A stretch of 16,729 bases of DNA from an uncultured Variovorax sp. (GTDB taxonomy: Bacteria > Pseudomonadota > Gammaproteobacteria > Burkholderiales > Burkholderiaceae_C). Numbering within the stretch: the first letter of the stretch is position 1; each line of letters opens with the position of its first letter. The stretch spans positions 1-16,729 of the forward strand of contig CAIQMJ010000301.1 of NCBI GenBank assembly GCA_903872875.1, given 5' to 3'. Made by a program: the position numbers and the translations under genes. Of the stretch, positions 6,977 to 14,254 are shown in pieces. The notes under the pieces are model-generated. The model made no database searches. It saw nothing but the letters and a program-made list of their open reading frames with translations, and had not been told where the DNA came from.

Positions 6977-8829
6977 ACCTCGACCACGCACTGCCGCACG
7001 CTGCGGCGGCCGGCGTTCGCGTCAACATGACGGGCTGGCTGATCAAGGGCATCGAAGCGATTTCCGCCGCACTGCTGGTGATCGAGATCGGCCTGCTGTT
7101 CGCGGGGGTGATCTGCCGCTACGTGCTGCACTACCCGCTGGTCTGGTCGGACGAACTGGCATCGATCCTGTTCATCTGGCTCGCGATGTTCGGTGCCGTG
7201 CTCGCGCTGCACAAGGGCTCGCACATGCGGCTGACGGCGCTGACCTCACGGCTGCCTCGTTGGGCGCCGCTCCTGGGCACGCTGTCCACCGTTCTCACCG
7301 GCGTGTTCCTCATCGTGCTCATGCAGCCCGTCTGGGAGCACGTCGAGTCGGAGTCGATCCTGACCACGGCGGCGCTCGGTCTCCAGAACACCTGGCGCGT
7401 CTCGTCGCTGGCGGTCGGGCTGGGCCTGATGCTGCTGCTCACGGTGCTGGAACTGGCGGCGCGGGTCGCCACGCGCGACTTCTACATCGCCATTGCGGTG
7501 GTGCTGGCGGTGGGCGGCGTGCTGTGGGCCGCCGGTCCGGTGCTGCACTCGCTGGGCAACTACAACCTCGCGATCTTCTTCGTGCTGCTGGTGGGCCTGT
7601 GCGTCGCAGGCGGCATGCCGATCGCTTTCGCGTTCGGAATCTGCACGGTGGCGTATCTCGTGTTCGCGAGTGACGCGCCGCTGACCATCGTCATCAGCCG
7701 CATGGACGAGGGCATGTCGCACATCATCCTGCTGGCGGTGCCGCTGTTCGTCGTGCTCGGCCTGCTGCTTCAGATCACCGGCATCGCGCGAGCCATGATC
7801 GAGTTCCTGGCATCGCTGCTCGGCCATGTGCGCGGGGGCCTGTCGTACGTGCTGCTGGCGGGCATCTACGTGGTGTCGGGCATCTCGGGCTCCAAGGCGG
7901 CCGACATCGCCGCGATCGCGCCCGCACTGCTTCCGGAAATGCAGCGGCGCGGCTACAGCAACGGCGAGATGGGCGCGCTGCTGTCGGCTTCGGCCGCGAT
8001 GTCCGAGACCATACCGCCCAGCCTGGTGCTCATCACCATCGGCTCGGTGGTGGGCGTGTCGATCTCGGCGCTGTTCACCGGCGGAGCCGTGCCGGCACTG
8101 GTGCTCGCGCTGGTCCTGGCCGTGGTGGTGAGCATCAAGGCCAGACGCAACGCCCCGCTGGTGTCCGAGAAGGCCAGCAAGAAGGCCATCGCGAAGCTGT
8201 TCCTGATTGCATTGCCGGCACTGTCGCTGCCGATCGTCATCCGCGGCGCGGTGGTGGAGGGCATGGCGACGGCCACCGAGGTGGCCACGGTCGGCATCGT
8301 CTACGGCATCCTGGTCGGCATCTTCGTCTACCGACAGTTCGACGTGAAGCGCGTCTATCCGATGCTGGTCGACACGGCCACGCTGTCCGGCGCGATCCTG
8401 CTCATCATGGGCACCGCCACGGCCATGGGCTGGGCGCTCAGCCAGTCCGGCTTCTCGCGCCAGCTCGTCGGGGCGATGTCGGGCATGCCTTTCGGCGCCA
8501 CCGGCTTCATGGCGATCAGCATCGTGGTGTTCATCGTGCTCGGATCGGTGCTGGAGGGCATACCGGCCATCGTGCTGTTCGGGCCGCTGCTCTTCCCGGC
8601 CGCGCGCGCACTCGGGATCCACGACGTGCACTACGCGATGGTGGTGATCCTCTCGATGGGCCTCGGCCTGTTCGCACCGCCATTCGGCGTGGGCTTCTTC
8701 GGCGCCTGCGCGATCGGGAAGATCGATCCCAACGAAGCGGCACGCTGCATCTGGCCGTACCTGGCGGCGCTGCTGGTCGGCGTCATCGTGGTGGCAGCGG
8801 TGCCGTGGCTGTCGATCGGCTTCCTCTGA
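6973..8829 (+). CDS. dctM: Fused TRAP transporter membrane protein DctQ-DctM
   Basis: A 618-residue polytopic inner-membrane protein joining both TRAP membrane subunits. The N-terminal part (about 20-175) is DctQ-like with the signature RYVLHYPLVWSDELASILF followed by LALHKGSHMR (49-86). From about residue 185 an extra hydrophobic segment leads into a DctM-like domain with SGISGSKAADIAAIAPALLP, MSETIPPSLVLI and a C-terminal FAPPFGVGFFGACAIGK. DctM uses a Na+ or H+ gradient to move the substrate released by DctP. The start ATG overlaps the previous stop and follows GGAG by 5 bases; an internal Met19 is a less likely start. It is the only TRAP membrane gene in the window, so it presumably serves both binding proteins. 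QM fusions are known, as in SiaQM-type transporters. Confidence 0.93.
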   Translation: MNLDHALPHAAAAGVRVNMTGWLIKGIEAISAALLVIEIGLLFAGVICRYVLHYPLVWSDELASILFIWLAMFGAVLALHKGSHMRLTALTSRLPRWAPLLGTLSTVLTGVFLIVLMQPVWEHVESESILTTAALGLQNTWRVSSLAVGLGLMLLLTVLELAARVATRDFYIAIAVVLAVGGVLWAAGPVLHSLGNYNLAIFFVLLVGLCVAGGMPIAFAFGICTVAYLVFASDAPLTIVISRMDEGMSHIILLAVPLFVVLGLLLQITGIARAMIEFLASLLGHVRGGLSYVLLAGIYVVSGISGSKAADIAAIAPALLPEMQRRGYSNGEMGALLSASAAMSETIPPSLVLITIGSVVGVSISALFTGGAVPALVLALVLAVVVSIKARRNAPLVSEKASKKAIAKLFLIALPALSLPIVIRGAVVEGMATATEVATVGIVYGILVGIFVYRQFDVKRVYPMLVDTATLSGAILLIMGTATAMGWALSQSGFSRQLVGAMSGMPFGATGFMAISIVVFIVLGSVLEGIPAIVLFGPLLFPAARALGIHDVHYAMVVILSMGLGLFAPPFGVGFFGACAIGKIDPNEAARCIWPYLAALLVGVIVVAAVPWLSIGFL

Positions 8830-8860
8830 AAACGGCATTCCTCCCCCCCAGAAAAAGCCC

Positions 8861-10411
8861 ATGGCCATCACCCAGCTCTTCGCGCGCGGCGCGGCACTCC
8901 ATCCCACACGCATCTGCCTGCAGGACGCTTCCGGCACGCGGCGCTACGACGAAGTCCATCACCACGTCACGCGCATCGCGGCGCGGCTGAATGCCGGTGA
9001 TCAGCCGACCGGGGAGAAGTGCGCCGTGTATTCGCCCAACGCATCGATCGCCGTGGAATGCCTGCTCGGCATCCAGTGGGCCGGCGCGGTCTATGTGCCA
9101 CTCAATCCCAAGAACCACACGAACGAGAACGCCGCGATCCTGGACAACTGCGACGTCTCCACGCTGTTCTTCCACAGTTCGCTGGCCGCCGAGGTCGAGG
9201 CGCTGCGTGCGGCGTGCCCCACGATGCAGCGCTTCATCAGCATCGACCGCCCGGTGCCGGGCGCCGACTTCCTGGACACCTGGATCGGCGACGTGGCGCC
9301 GCGCCCGAGACCGTTCGCCTACGAGCCCGACGACGTCGTCAGCATCTACTCCACCGGCGGGACCACCGGGCTGCCGAAGGGCGTGATGCTGACCAGCCTG
9401 AACTGGGACATCGCGGCTGCGAACTTTCACGCCCACACGCCGGTGAAGAAGCCGCCGGTGTTCCTGGCGGTCTCGCCGATCACCCATGCGGCGGGCACCT
9501 TCTCCTTCATGACGATGGCACTGGGCGGTCGCACGGTCATCCTGCCCGGCTTCGACGCCGGCAAGGTGCTCGAAGCGATCGAGCGCGAAAGAGTCACCCA
9601 CATCTACCTGCCACCCACCGCGATCTACATGCTGCTCGAGCATCCGGACGTGCGCAGCCGGGACTATTCCTCGCTCGAGTACTTCGTCTATACGTCGGCG
9701 CCGATGTCGGTCACCAAGCTGCAGCAGTGCCTCGAGATATTCGGCCCCGTGATGATCCAGTTCTGGGGCCAGACCGAGGCGCCGAGCTTCTGCACCTGCC
9801 TGTCGCGCGAAGACCACCTCGACCTCGCCGCACCGGCGCGCGCACGCCGGCTGCTGAGCTGCGGCCAGCCCATGCTGCTGACGCCGGTGGCCGCGATGGA
9901 CGACGACGGGCGGCTGCTCGGCGCGGGAGAGAAGGGCGAACTCGTGGTCAACGGGCCGCTCGTGATGGCCGGCTACTACAAGAACCCCTCTGCGACTGCG
10001 GGCGTTTCCGCGCACGGGTGGCACCACACCGGCGACGTCGGCTACGTCGACGCCGACGGCTTCGTCTACATCGTCGACCGCAAGAAGGAAATGATCATCA
10101 CCGGCGGCTACAACGTGTATCCGCGCGAGGTCGAGAGCCTGCTGCTGTCGCACGCGGCGATCCAGGAATGCGCGGTGGTCGGCGCGCCCGACGACAAGTG
10201 GGGCGAGGCGGTGACCGGCGTGATCGAACTCAAGGCCGGCAGCACGCTCGACATCCCCGAGATCATGGCCTGGTGCAAGGCCCAGCTCGGCAGCATCAAG
10301 GCGCCCAAGTCGGTGCTCGTCTGGACCGAGCTGCCGCGCACGTCGGTCGGCAAGGTCGACAAGAAAGCCATCCGCAAGACCTTCTGGGAAGGCAGCGAGC
10401 GCGTCATCTGA
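8861..10411 (+). CDS. Acyl-CoA synthetase/ligase, class I adenylate-forming (AMP-binding) enzyme
   Basis: A 516-residue enzyme expected to activate a carboxylic acid with ATP and CoA to its acyl-CoA. Core motifs are intact: P-loop YSTGGTTGLPKGV (163-175), H209 in SPITHAAG, GQTEA (303-307), TGDVGYVDADG (390-400), DRKKEMIITGGYNVYP (406-421) and the C-terminal catalytic Lys K498 in SVGKVDKK. Length and domain order match fatty-acyl/aryl-CoA ligases; specificity cannot be called. The ATG at 8861 fits the family start, but the 31-base gap has a C-tract and no recognisable Shine-Dalgarno, unlike most neighbours, so translation may be weak or coupled to dctQM. It precedes a thiolase, consistent with a CoA-dependent degradation route for the imported acid. 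A hydroxylated or branched acid is a plausible substrate (inference). Confidence 0.93.
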   Translation: MAITQLFARGAALHPTRICLQDASGTRRYDEVHHHVTRIAARLNAGDQPTGEKCAVYSPNASIAVECLLGIQWAGAVYVPLNPKNHTNENAAILDNCDVSTLFFHSSLAAEVEALRAACPTMQRFISIDRPVPGADFLDTWIGDVAPRPRPFAYEPDDVVSIYSTGGTTGLPKGVMLTSLNWDIAAANFHAHTPVKKPPVFLAVSPITHAAGTFSFMTMALGGRTVILPGFDAGKVLEAIERERVTHIYLPPTAIYMLLEHPDVRSRDYSSLEYFVYTSAPMSVTKLQQCLEIFGPVMIQFWGQTEAPSFCTCLSREDHLDLAAPARARRLLSCGQPMLLTPVAAMDDDGRLLGAGEKGELVVNGPLVMAGYYKNPSATAGVSAHGWHHTGDVGYVDADGFVYIVDRKKEMIITGGYNVYPREVESLLLSHAAIQECAVVGAPDDKWGEAVTGVIELKAGSTLDIPEIMAWCKAQLGSIKAPKSVLVWTELPRTSVGKVDKKAIRKTFWEGSERVI

Positions 10412-10454
10412 ATCACGCGCACTCCCAGTTTCGAATCAGCAAAAGGAACCGTTC

Positions 10455-11705
10455 ATGAATGTCTATGTGATCGCCACCGCCTGCACGCCGTTCGGCAAGC
10501 AGCCGAACAAGAGCTTCAAGCAACTCACGCGCGAGGTCTACACCGGGCTGCTCGCCGACGCCGGCCTTGACGACGGAGACCGCATCGACAGCTCCTGGTT
10601 CGGCAACGTGAAGATGGAGATGTTCAGGCAGCCCAACATCCGGGGCCAGGTGTGCTTCTCCGAACTCGTCGCCGAAGGGTTGTTCCCGGAATACGTGCCG
10701 ATGATCAACGTCGAAGGCGCCTGCGCCACCGGCTCGCTGGCCTTCCACGGTGCCTGGAAGGACATCCTGGCCGGCTCGGCCGATCTGTCGCTCGCCGTCG
10801 GTGTCGAGAAGACCTACATCCAGGGCGATCCAAAACGGCAATACGAGCTCTTCACCGGCGGACTCGACCAGATGGATCCGGAGGTCTGGCACGAATACTT
10901 CCGCAAGGCCGGCGAGAAGATCAACCGGCCGTTCTCGCTGAACGCCGCGGGCGGCACGCTGAACATGGACACCTATGCCATGCAGGCGGCCCACCACATG
11001 GCCAAGTACGGCACCACGCAGCGCCAGTTCGCCATTGCGGCATCGAAGACCCATCACAACGGAAGCCTCAATCCGCTCGCGCAGTACCAGTTCGAGGTCA
11101 GCGTCGACAAGGCGCTGAACGACCGCGAGATCAGCTACCCGCTCACGCGCTCGATGTGCGCGCCGATCGGCGACGGCGCGGCGGCAGCGCTCCTGTGCTC
11201 GCAGAGGCTCTATGACTCGCTGCCCGCCACGGTGCGCGAACGCGCTGTCAAGGTTCGCGCCTCCTCGCTGGCCAATGGCAAGTACCGTGACATCGATGAA
11301 CCCTGCGTAAGTCACGTGGCCGCCCGGCACGCCTACGGCTTTGCGGGCCTGCAGCCCGGCGACATCGACCTGGCGGAAGTGCACGACGCCACCACCTTCG
11401 GCGAGATCTACCAGCCAGAGATGCTGGGCTTCTGCGACTTCGGCGGCGGCGGGCTTTTCGCCGAATCCGGCGCCTCGGCCATCGGCGGCCGCACGCCGAT
11501 CAACACCTCGGGTGGCCTGATTTCCAAGGGCCATCCGGTCGGCGCCACGGGGCTGTCGATGGTGCACGAGATCACGGTTCAGCTGCGCGGCGAGGCGGGT
11601 CCGCGACAGGTGAAGGACGCGGACATCGGACTGGCCGAGAACGCCGGCGGCACCATGGGTTTCGACGACGCCATCTGCGCCATCACGATCCTGCAGCGCG
11701 CCTGA
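10455..11705 (+). CDS. SCP2-type thiolase-fold acyltransferase/lyase
   Basis: A 416-residue thiolase-superfamily protein of the SCP-x/lipid-transfer type. Visible landmarks are the nucleophile C90 in NVEGACATGS, H310 in VHDATTFGE, and H360 in GGLISKGHPVGATG. The second catalytic Cys of classical thiolases (CxG near the C terminus) is absent; NAGGTMG stands there, as usual for SCP2-type members. These enzymes cleave beta-ketoacyl-CoAs or, in Ltp2-type steroid aldolases, act in retro-aldol cleavage with a DUF35 partner; no DUF35 gene is present in this window. AAGGAA lies upstream of the ATG, 43 bases after the CoA ligase gene. Its position suggests it cleaves the CoA thioester formed by the ligase after oxidation by the dioxygenases (inference). 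Confidence 0.88.
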   Translation: MNVYVIATACTPFGKQPNKSFKQLTREVYTGLLADAGLDDGDRIDSSWFGNVKMEMFRQPNIRGQVCFSELVAEGLFPEYVPMINVEGACATGSLAFHGAWKDILAGSADLSLAVGVEKTYIQGDPKRQYELFTGGLDQMDPEVWHEYFRKAGEKINRPFSLNAAGGTLNMDTYAMQAAHHMAKYGTTQRQFAIAASKTHHNGSLNPLAQYQFEVSVDKALNDREISYPLTRSMCAPIGDGAAAALLCSQRLYDSLPATVRERAVKVRASSLANGKYRDIDEPCVSHVAARHAYGFAGLQPGDIDLAEVHDATTFGEIYQPEMLGFCDFGGGGLFAESGASAIGGRTPINTSGGLISKGHPVGATGLSMVHEITVQLRGEAGPRQVKDADIGLAENAGGTMGFDDAICAITILQRA

Positions 11706-11747
11706 GCATCCATCGGTCCGGGAATCGAAAACAAAGGAGACAAGCAC

Positions 11748-12770
11748 ATGGAACTGAACATCTCACGTCGCCGCATGATCGCGGGCTCGCTCGCTGCCGG
11801 CGCCGCCGTCTCGGCATTCACCATCCCGCGCTTTGCGCGCGCGGCGGAGTTCAACTACAAGTTCGGCAGTTCGATGGCGGCCAATCACCCGTCCACGCTG
11901 CGCAACGAGGAGGCGTTCAACAGGATCCGCGAGGAGAGCGGCGGCCGTGTGGACATCCAGTCCTTCCCCGGCGGCGCGCTGGGCAGCGACATCGACATGG
12001 TGTCGCAGGTGCGCTCCGGTGCCATGCACTTCATGTACCTGCCGCAGGCGCACCTGTCGAGCATGGACCCGCGCGGCGCACTGCACAGCGTGCCCTTCGC
12101 CTTCAAGGACTACGACACCGTCTGGAGCGCGATGGACGGCGAGCTGGGTGCCTACCTGCGCACCATCTACACCAAGGTCGGCCTGCATGCCTTCGAGAAG
12201 GCCAGCGACCACGGCTTCATGCACATGACCACGCGGTCCAAGCCCATCAACACACCCGAGGACATGAAGGGCCTCAAGGTGCGCGCCTCGGTGGTGCCGC
12301 TGTACGTGTCGCTGTTCCGTTCGCTCGGCGCCGCACCGGCGGCGATCCCGTTCCCCGAGCTGTATGTCGCGCTGCAGACGCGTGTGGTCGACGCGCAGAA
12401 CAACCCGCTGCAGTTGCTCGAGATCGCGAAGCTGTACGAGGTGCAGAGCTTCTGCTCGCTCACCGGCCATACCTGGGAGGGTTACTACAACTGCGCCAAC
12501 GCGAAGGTCTGGGCCGCGCTGCCGCCGGCCATGCAGGCCATCGTGTCGAAGAACATCAATGCCGCCACCCTGGCTGCGCGCGACGACCTCGCGAAGTTCA
12601 ATGTCTCGGTCGAAGCCAGCCTCAAGGCCAAGGGCATGACGTTCAACCGCCCCGAGCAGGCGCCGTTCCGCACGTCGCTGCAGAAGGCCGGCTTCTACAA
12701 GGAGTGGAAGGACAAGTTCGGGCCCGAGGCCTGGAGCGTGCTCGAGAAGTCGGTGGGCGGGCTCGCCTGA
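11748..12770 (+). CDS. dctP: TRAP transporter substrate-binding protein, DctP family, Tat-exported (second copy)
   Basis: A 340-residue periplasmic binding protein. It has a twin-arginine signal (SRRRMI at 6-11) and a likely cleavage site after ARA (30-32), then AEFNYKFGS, nearly the same mature start as copy one. The carboxylate-binding Arg is R179 in KVRASVVPLY. The usual VDGQEN motif has become VDAQNN (214-219), so the binding pocket probably differs from copy one. Shared stretches include FKDYDxVWxAMDGELGAY, PxYVSLFxxLGAAPxAI and GFYKEW near the end. AAAGGAGACA gives a strong ribosome site, GGAG 8 bases before ATG. There is no adjacent membrane subunit; it probably uses the single dctQM. 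It is followed 14 bases later by a dioxygenase gene, echoing the dctP1-phyH2 pair. Confidence 0.92.
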   Translation: MELNISRRRMIAGSLAAGAAVSAFTIPRFARAAEFNYKFGSSMAANHPSTLRNEEAFNRIREESGGRVDIQSFPGGALGSDIDMVSQVRSGAMHFMYLPQAHLSSMDPRGALHSVPFAFKDYDTVWSAMDGELGAYLRTIYTKVGLHAFEKASDHGFMHMTTRSKPINTPEDMKGLKVRASVVPLYVSLFRSLGAAPAAIPFPELYVALQTRVVDAQNNPLQLLEIAKLYEVQSFCSLTGHTWEGYYNCANAKVWAALPPAMQAIVSKNINAATLAARDDLAKFNVSVEASLKAKGMTFNRPEQAPFRTSLQKAGFYKEWKDKFGPEAWSVLEKSVGGLA

Positions 12771-12784
12771 CCAAGATCACGCCG

Positions 12785-13573
12785 ATGACACTCACAGACG
12801 AACAACTGGCGTTCTTCGACGAGCAGGGCTACCTGTTCTTCCCGGACTGCTTCGATGCCGACGAGATGACACTGCTGCAGGCCGAGGCGGCGCGCGTGCT
12901 GGCCGAGCCGCGCGACGAGATTCGCCGCGAGAAGTCGGGCGTGCCGCGCACGGCATTCGCAGTGCACCGCTACAACGAGACCTTCGAGATGCTGGCGCAC
13001 GACCCGCGCCTGGTCGAACCGCTGGAGCAGATCTTCGGCGAGGCGGTCTACATGCACCAGTTCAAGATCAATGCGATGACGGCGTTCACCGGCGAGACCT
13101 GGCAATGGCACCAGGACTTTCCGTCCTGGCAGCGCTTCGACGGCATGCCCGAGCCGCGGGCGATGAACATCGCGCTGTTTCTCGACGAGGTGAAGCCCAT
13201 CAACGGCGCCCTGATGCTGATCCCGAAGAGCCATCGCCACGGCGCGTTGCCGGACGCCTACGACGACCTCACCACTTCGCATCCGGGCTGGTACCTGAAG
13301 CCCGAGATCGTCTCCCAAATGGCGGAGCAGGGCGGCATCATCGCGCCGACGGGCCGGCCCGGCAGCCTGCTGATGTTCCACGCCAACCTGGCGCACGGAT
13401 CGCCGCCCAACATGACGCCGTATCCACGCCGCATCGTCTACCTCACGCTGTCGGCGGTGTCGAACCACCTGCGCGGCGAGCAGCAGCGGCCCGAGTTCAT
13501 CGCGCACACCGACTTCACGCCGGTGCGTGCGGGGGCGGCCGATGCCCTGCGGGAGCGGGTGCCGCGCAGCTAA
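12785..13573 (+). CDS. EctD-like phytanoyl-CoA dioxygenase family protein (third, more divergent)
   Basis: A 262-residue PhyH-family Fe(II)/2-oxoglutarate dioxygenase. Predicted metal ligands are H109 and D111 in WQWHQDFPSWQRFDGMP and H204 in NLAHGSPP; R215 (eleven residues later) should bind 2-oxoglutarate. YMHQFKIN and NGALMLIPKSHRHG also echo EctD. It is less like copies one and two than they are like each other, lacking YCHQYK, DFPWHQD and TEFNGPV. The ATG at 12785 matches a normal family start (MTLTDEQLAFFDEQGY) but has no clear Shine-Dalgarno; with only 14 bases after dctP2 it may depend on coupled translation. It is the last gene of the operon. Substrate unknown; the differing active-site surroundings suggest a different position or step from the other two (inference). 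Confidence 0.87.
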   Translation: MTLTDEQLAFFDEQGYLFFPDCFDADEMTLLQAEAARVLAEPRDEIRREKSGVPRTAFAVHRYNETFEMLAHDPRLVEPLEQIFGEAVYMHQFKINAMTAFTGETWQWHQDFPSWQRFDGMPEPRAMNIALFLDEVKPINGALMLIPKSHRHGALPDAYDDLTTSHPGWYLKPEIVSQMAEQGGIIAPTGRPGSLLMFHANLAHGSPPNMTPYPRRIVYLTLSAVSNHLRGEQQRPEFIAHTDFTPVRAGAADALRERVPRS

Positions 13574-13587
13574 CGGAACCCGCGCTA

Positions 13588-13616
13588 CGGCGTGGCCGCC
13601 GCCGACCCCGTCGGGG
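13588..13616. terminator. Two small GC hairpins between convergent genes, possible terminator
   Basis: In the 64-base gap between the operon end and the convergent DUF4126-like gene, CGGCG-TGGC-CGCCG (13588-13601) and CCCC-GTC-GGGG (13606-13616) can fold. Neither is followed by a T-tract on either strand. The location fits a bidirectional terminator but the structure is weak. Confidence 0.25.
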
Positions 13617-13637
13617 CGCCGCGGCAGCGGTCCGCGA

Positions 13638-14114
13638 TCACAAGACCTTCTTCTGCCTGACCGCCAGCGCCACGATCGCCGCGCCGGCGGCGACGATCAG
13701 CAGGTCCTCGATCAAGCCGCTGCGCGTTTGACCGATTCGCGCCATTGCGCGCTTGCGACCCGCCAGCGTGAGATAGGCGAGAGGTACGGCGGTGGCCACC
13801 GCGGCCGCGGCGCCGGCCTGCTCGCGGCCCTGCGGAGCCAATGCGGCACCCGCGATGCCGGCGCTCGACACGCGCGCCAACAGCCCTAGAAAGACAGTCC
13901 GGTCAGGTGCCGTCTTCATCTTGTCGCCGAACAGTTCGCCAAGCCCCATGGCCAAGGCCCCGAACCTGAACAGCGGGCGGTCCAGCAGGACAAGCCGCCC
14001 CGGCGTGCGGTCGCCCAGAAGACGTGCGGTCGCGATGCTCGCCATGGGTGTCATGGATCGCGCACTGGCGACTGCGCCGATCAGGGCAGGGAAGAGCAGG
14101 CCGCGAATCTTCAT
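13638..14114 (-). CDS. Small hydrophobic membrane protein, DUF4126-like
   Basis: A 158-residue Ala/Gly-rich protein with about four candidate membrane segments: near residues 4-18, 74-95, 100-118 and 136-152. The start MKIRGLLFPALIGAVASARS with RSMTPMAS after it recalls DUF4126-type membrane proteins, whose function is unknown to me. The last residues are basic (RQKKVL). The ATG at 14114 has a modest ribosome site (ACGGAA). It is convergent with the big operon and divergent from the tetR gene, with 165 bases between starts. There is no sign that it belongs to either pathway. The coding call rests on hydrophobic periodicity, a clean full-length frame and fit between the neighbours; family assignment is tentative. 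Confidence 0.65.
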   Translation of the reverse strand: MKIRGLLFPALIGAVASARSMTPMASIATARLLGDRTPGRLVLLDRPLFRFGALAMGLGELFGDKMKTAPDRTVFLGLLARVSSAGIAGAALAPQGREQAGAAAAVATAVPLAYLTLAGRKRAMARIGQTRSGLIEDLLIVAAGAAIVALAVRQKKVL

Positions 14115-14160
14115 TGTTCATTCCGTAGGTAATACCGAAGGCGTGACGGTGCCGGGTGCG

Positions 14161-14205
14161 GCTTCCTGCACGAGGAAGAGAAGGACGCGTGCGGCTGTAG
14201 GAAGC
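14161..14205. repeat. Inverted GCTTCCT repeats in the divergent DUF4126-like/tetR gap
   Basis: GCTTCCTGCA (14161-14170) is the inverted counterpart of TGTAGGAAGC (14196-14205), 9 of 10 bases, with a 25-base spacer. A tighter hairpin CTTCCT-GCACG-AGGAAG (14162-14178) uses the same left arm, and GTGCGGCT occurs directly at 14156-14163 and 14189-14196. It could be a regulator site for either divergent gene; no function is shown. Confidence 0.4.
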
Positions 14206-14225
14206 TTCGGTTCAGGCAACCATGC

Positions 14226-14254
14226 TTGCTACTCATTTCTGTACCGATTAGTAT
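14226..14254 (+). promoter_or_regulatory. Candidate sigma70 promoter of the tetR-reductase pair
   Basis: TTGCTA (14226-14231) as -35 and TAGTAT (14249-14254) as -10, 4 of 6 matches each, with a 17-base spacer, predict a start near 14261 and a leader of about 20 bases to the GTG at 14280. Confidence 0.45.

Larger units (their letters stand above)
3936..13573 (+). other. Predicted nine-gene operon: uptake and oxidation of an unknown organic acid
   Basis: Nine same-strand genes with gaps of at most 43 bases, two ATGA overlaps and no internal terminator-like T-tracts: phyH1, dctP1, phyH2, NTF2-like, dctQM, acyl-CoA synthetase, SCP2-type thiolase, dctP2, phyH3. Five genes share the ribosome-site string GGAGACA. 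The combination links periplasmic capture and import (TRAP), CoA activation, Fe/2-oxoglutarate hydroxylation and C-C cleavage. Operon structure is inferred from spacing; the substrate is unknown. Confidence 0.7.

Noticed and set aside
7246..8937. 563-codon minus-strand open frame opposite dctQM
   Set aside because: The product is dominated by His, Gln, Arg and Asp, the mirror of hydrophobic codons; dctQM on the plus strand is a clear transporter.
8783..10153. 456-codon minus-strand open frame opposite the CoA ligase
   Set aside because: No domain or plausible composition; the CoA ligase with all core motifs occupies the plus strand.
9019..10458. 479-codon plus-strand frame inside the CoA ligase gene
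   Set aside because: Arg-rich out-of-frame shadow of the ligase without motifs.
10413..11747. 444-codon minus-strand open frame opposite the thiolase
   Set aside because: Composition and lack of motifs mark it as a shadow; the thiolase has its catalytic residues.
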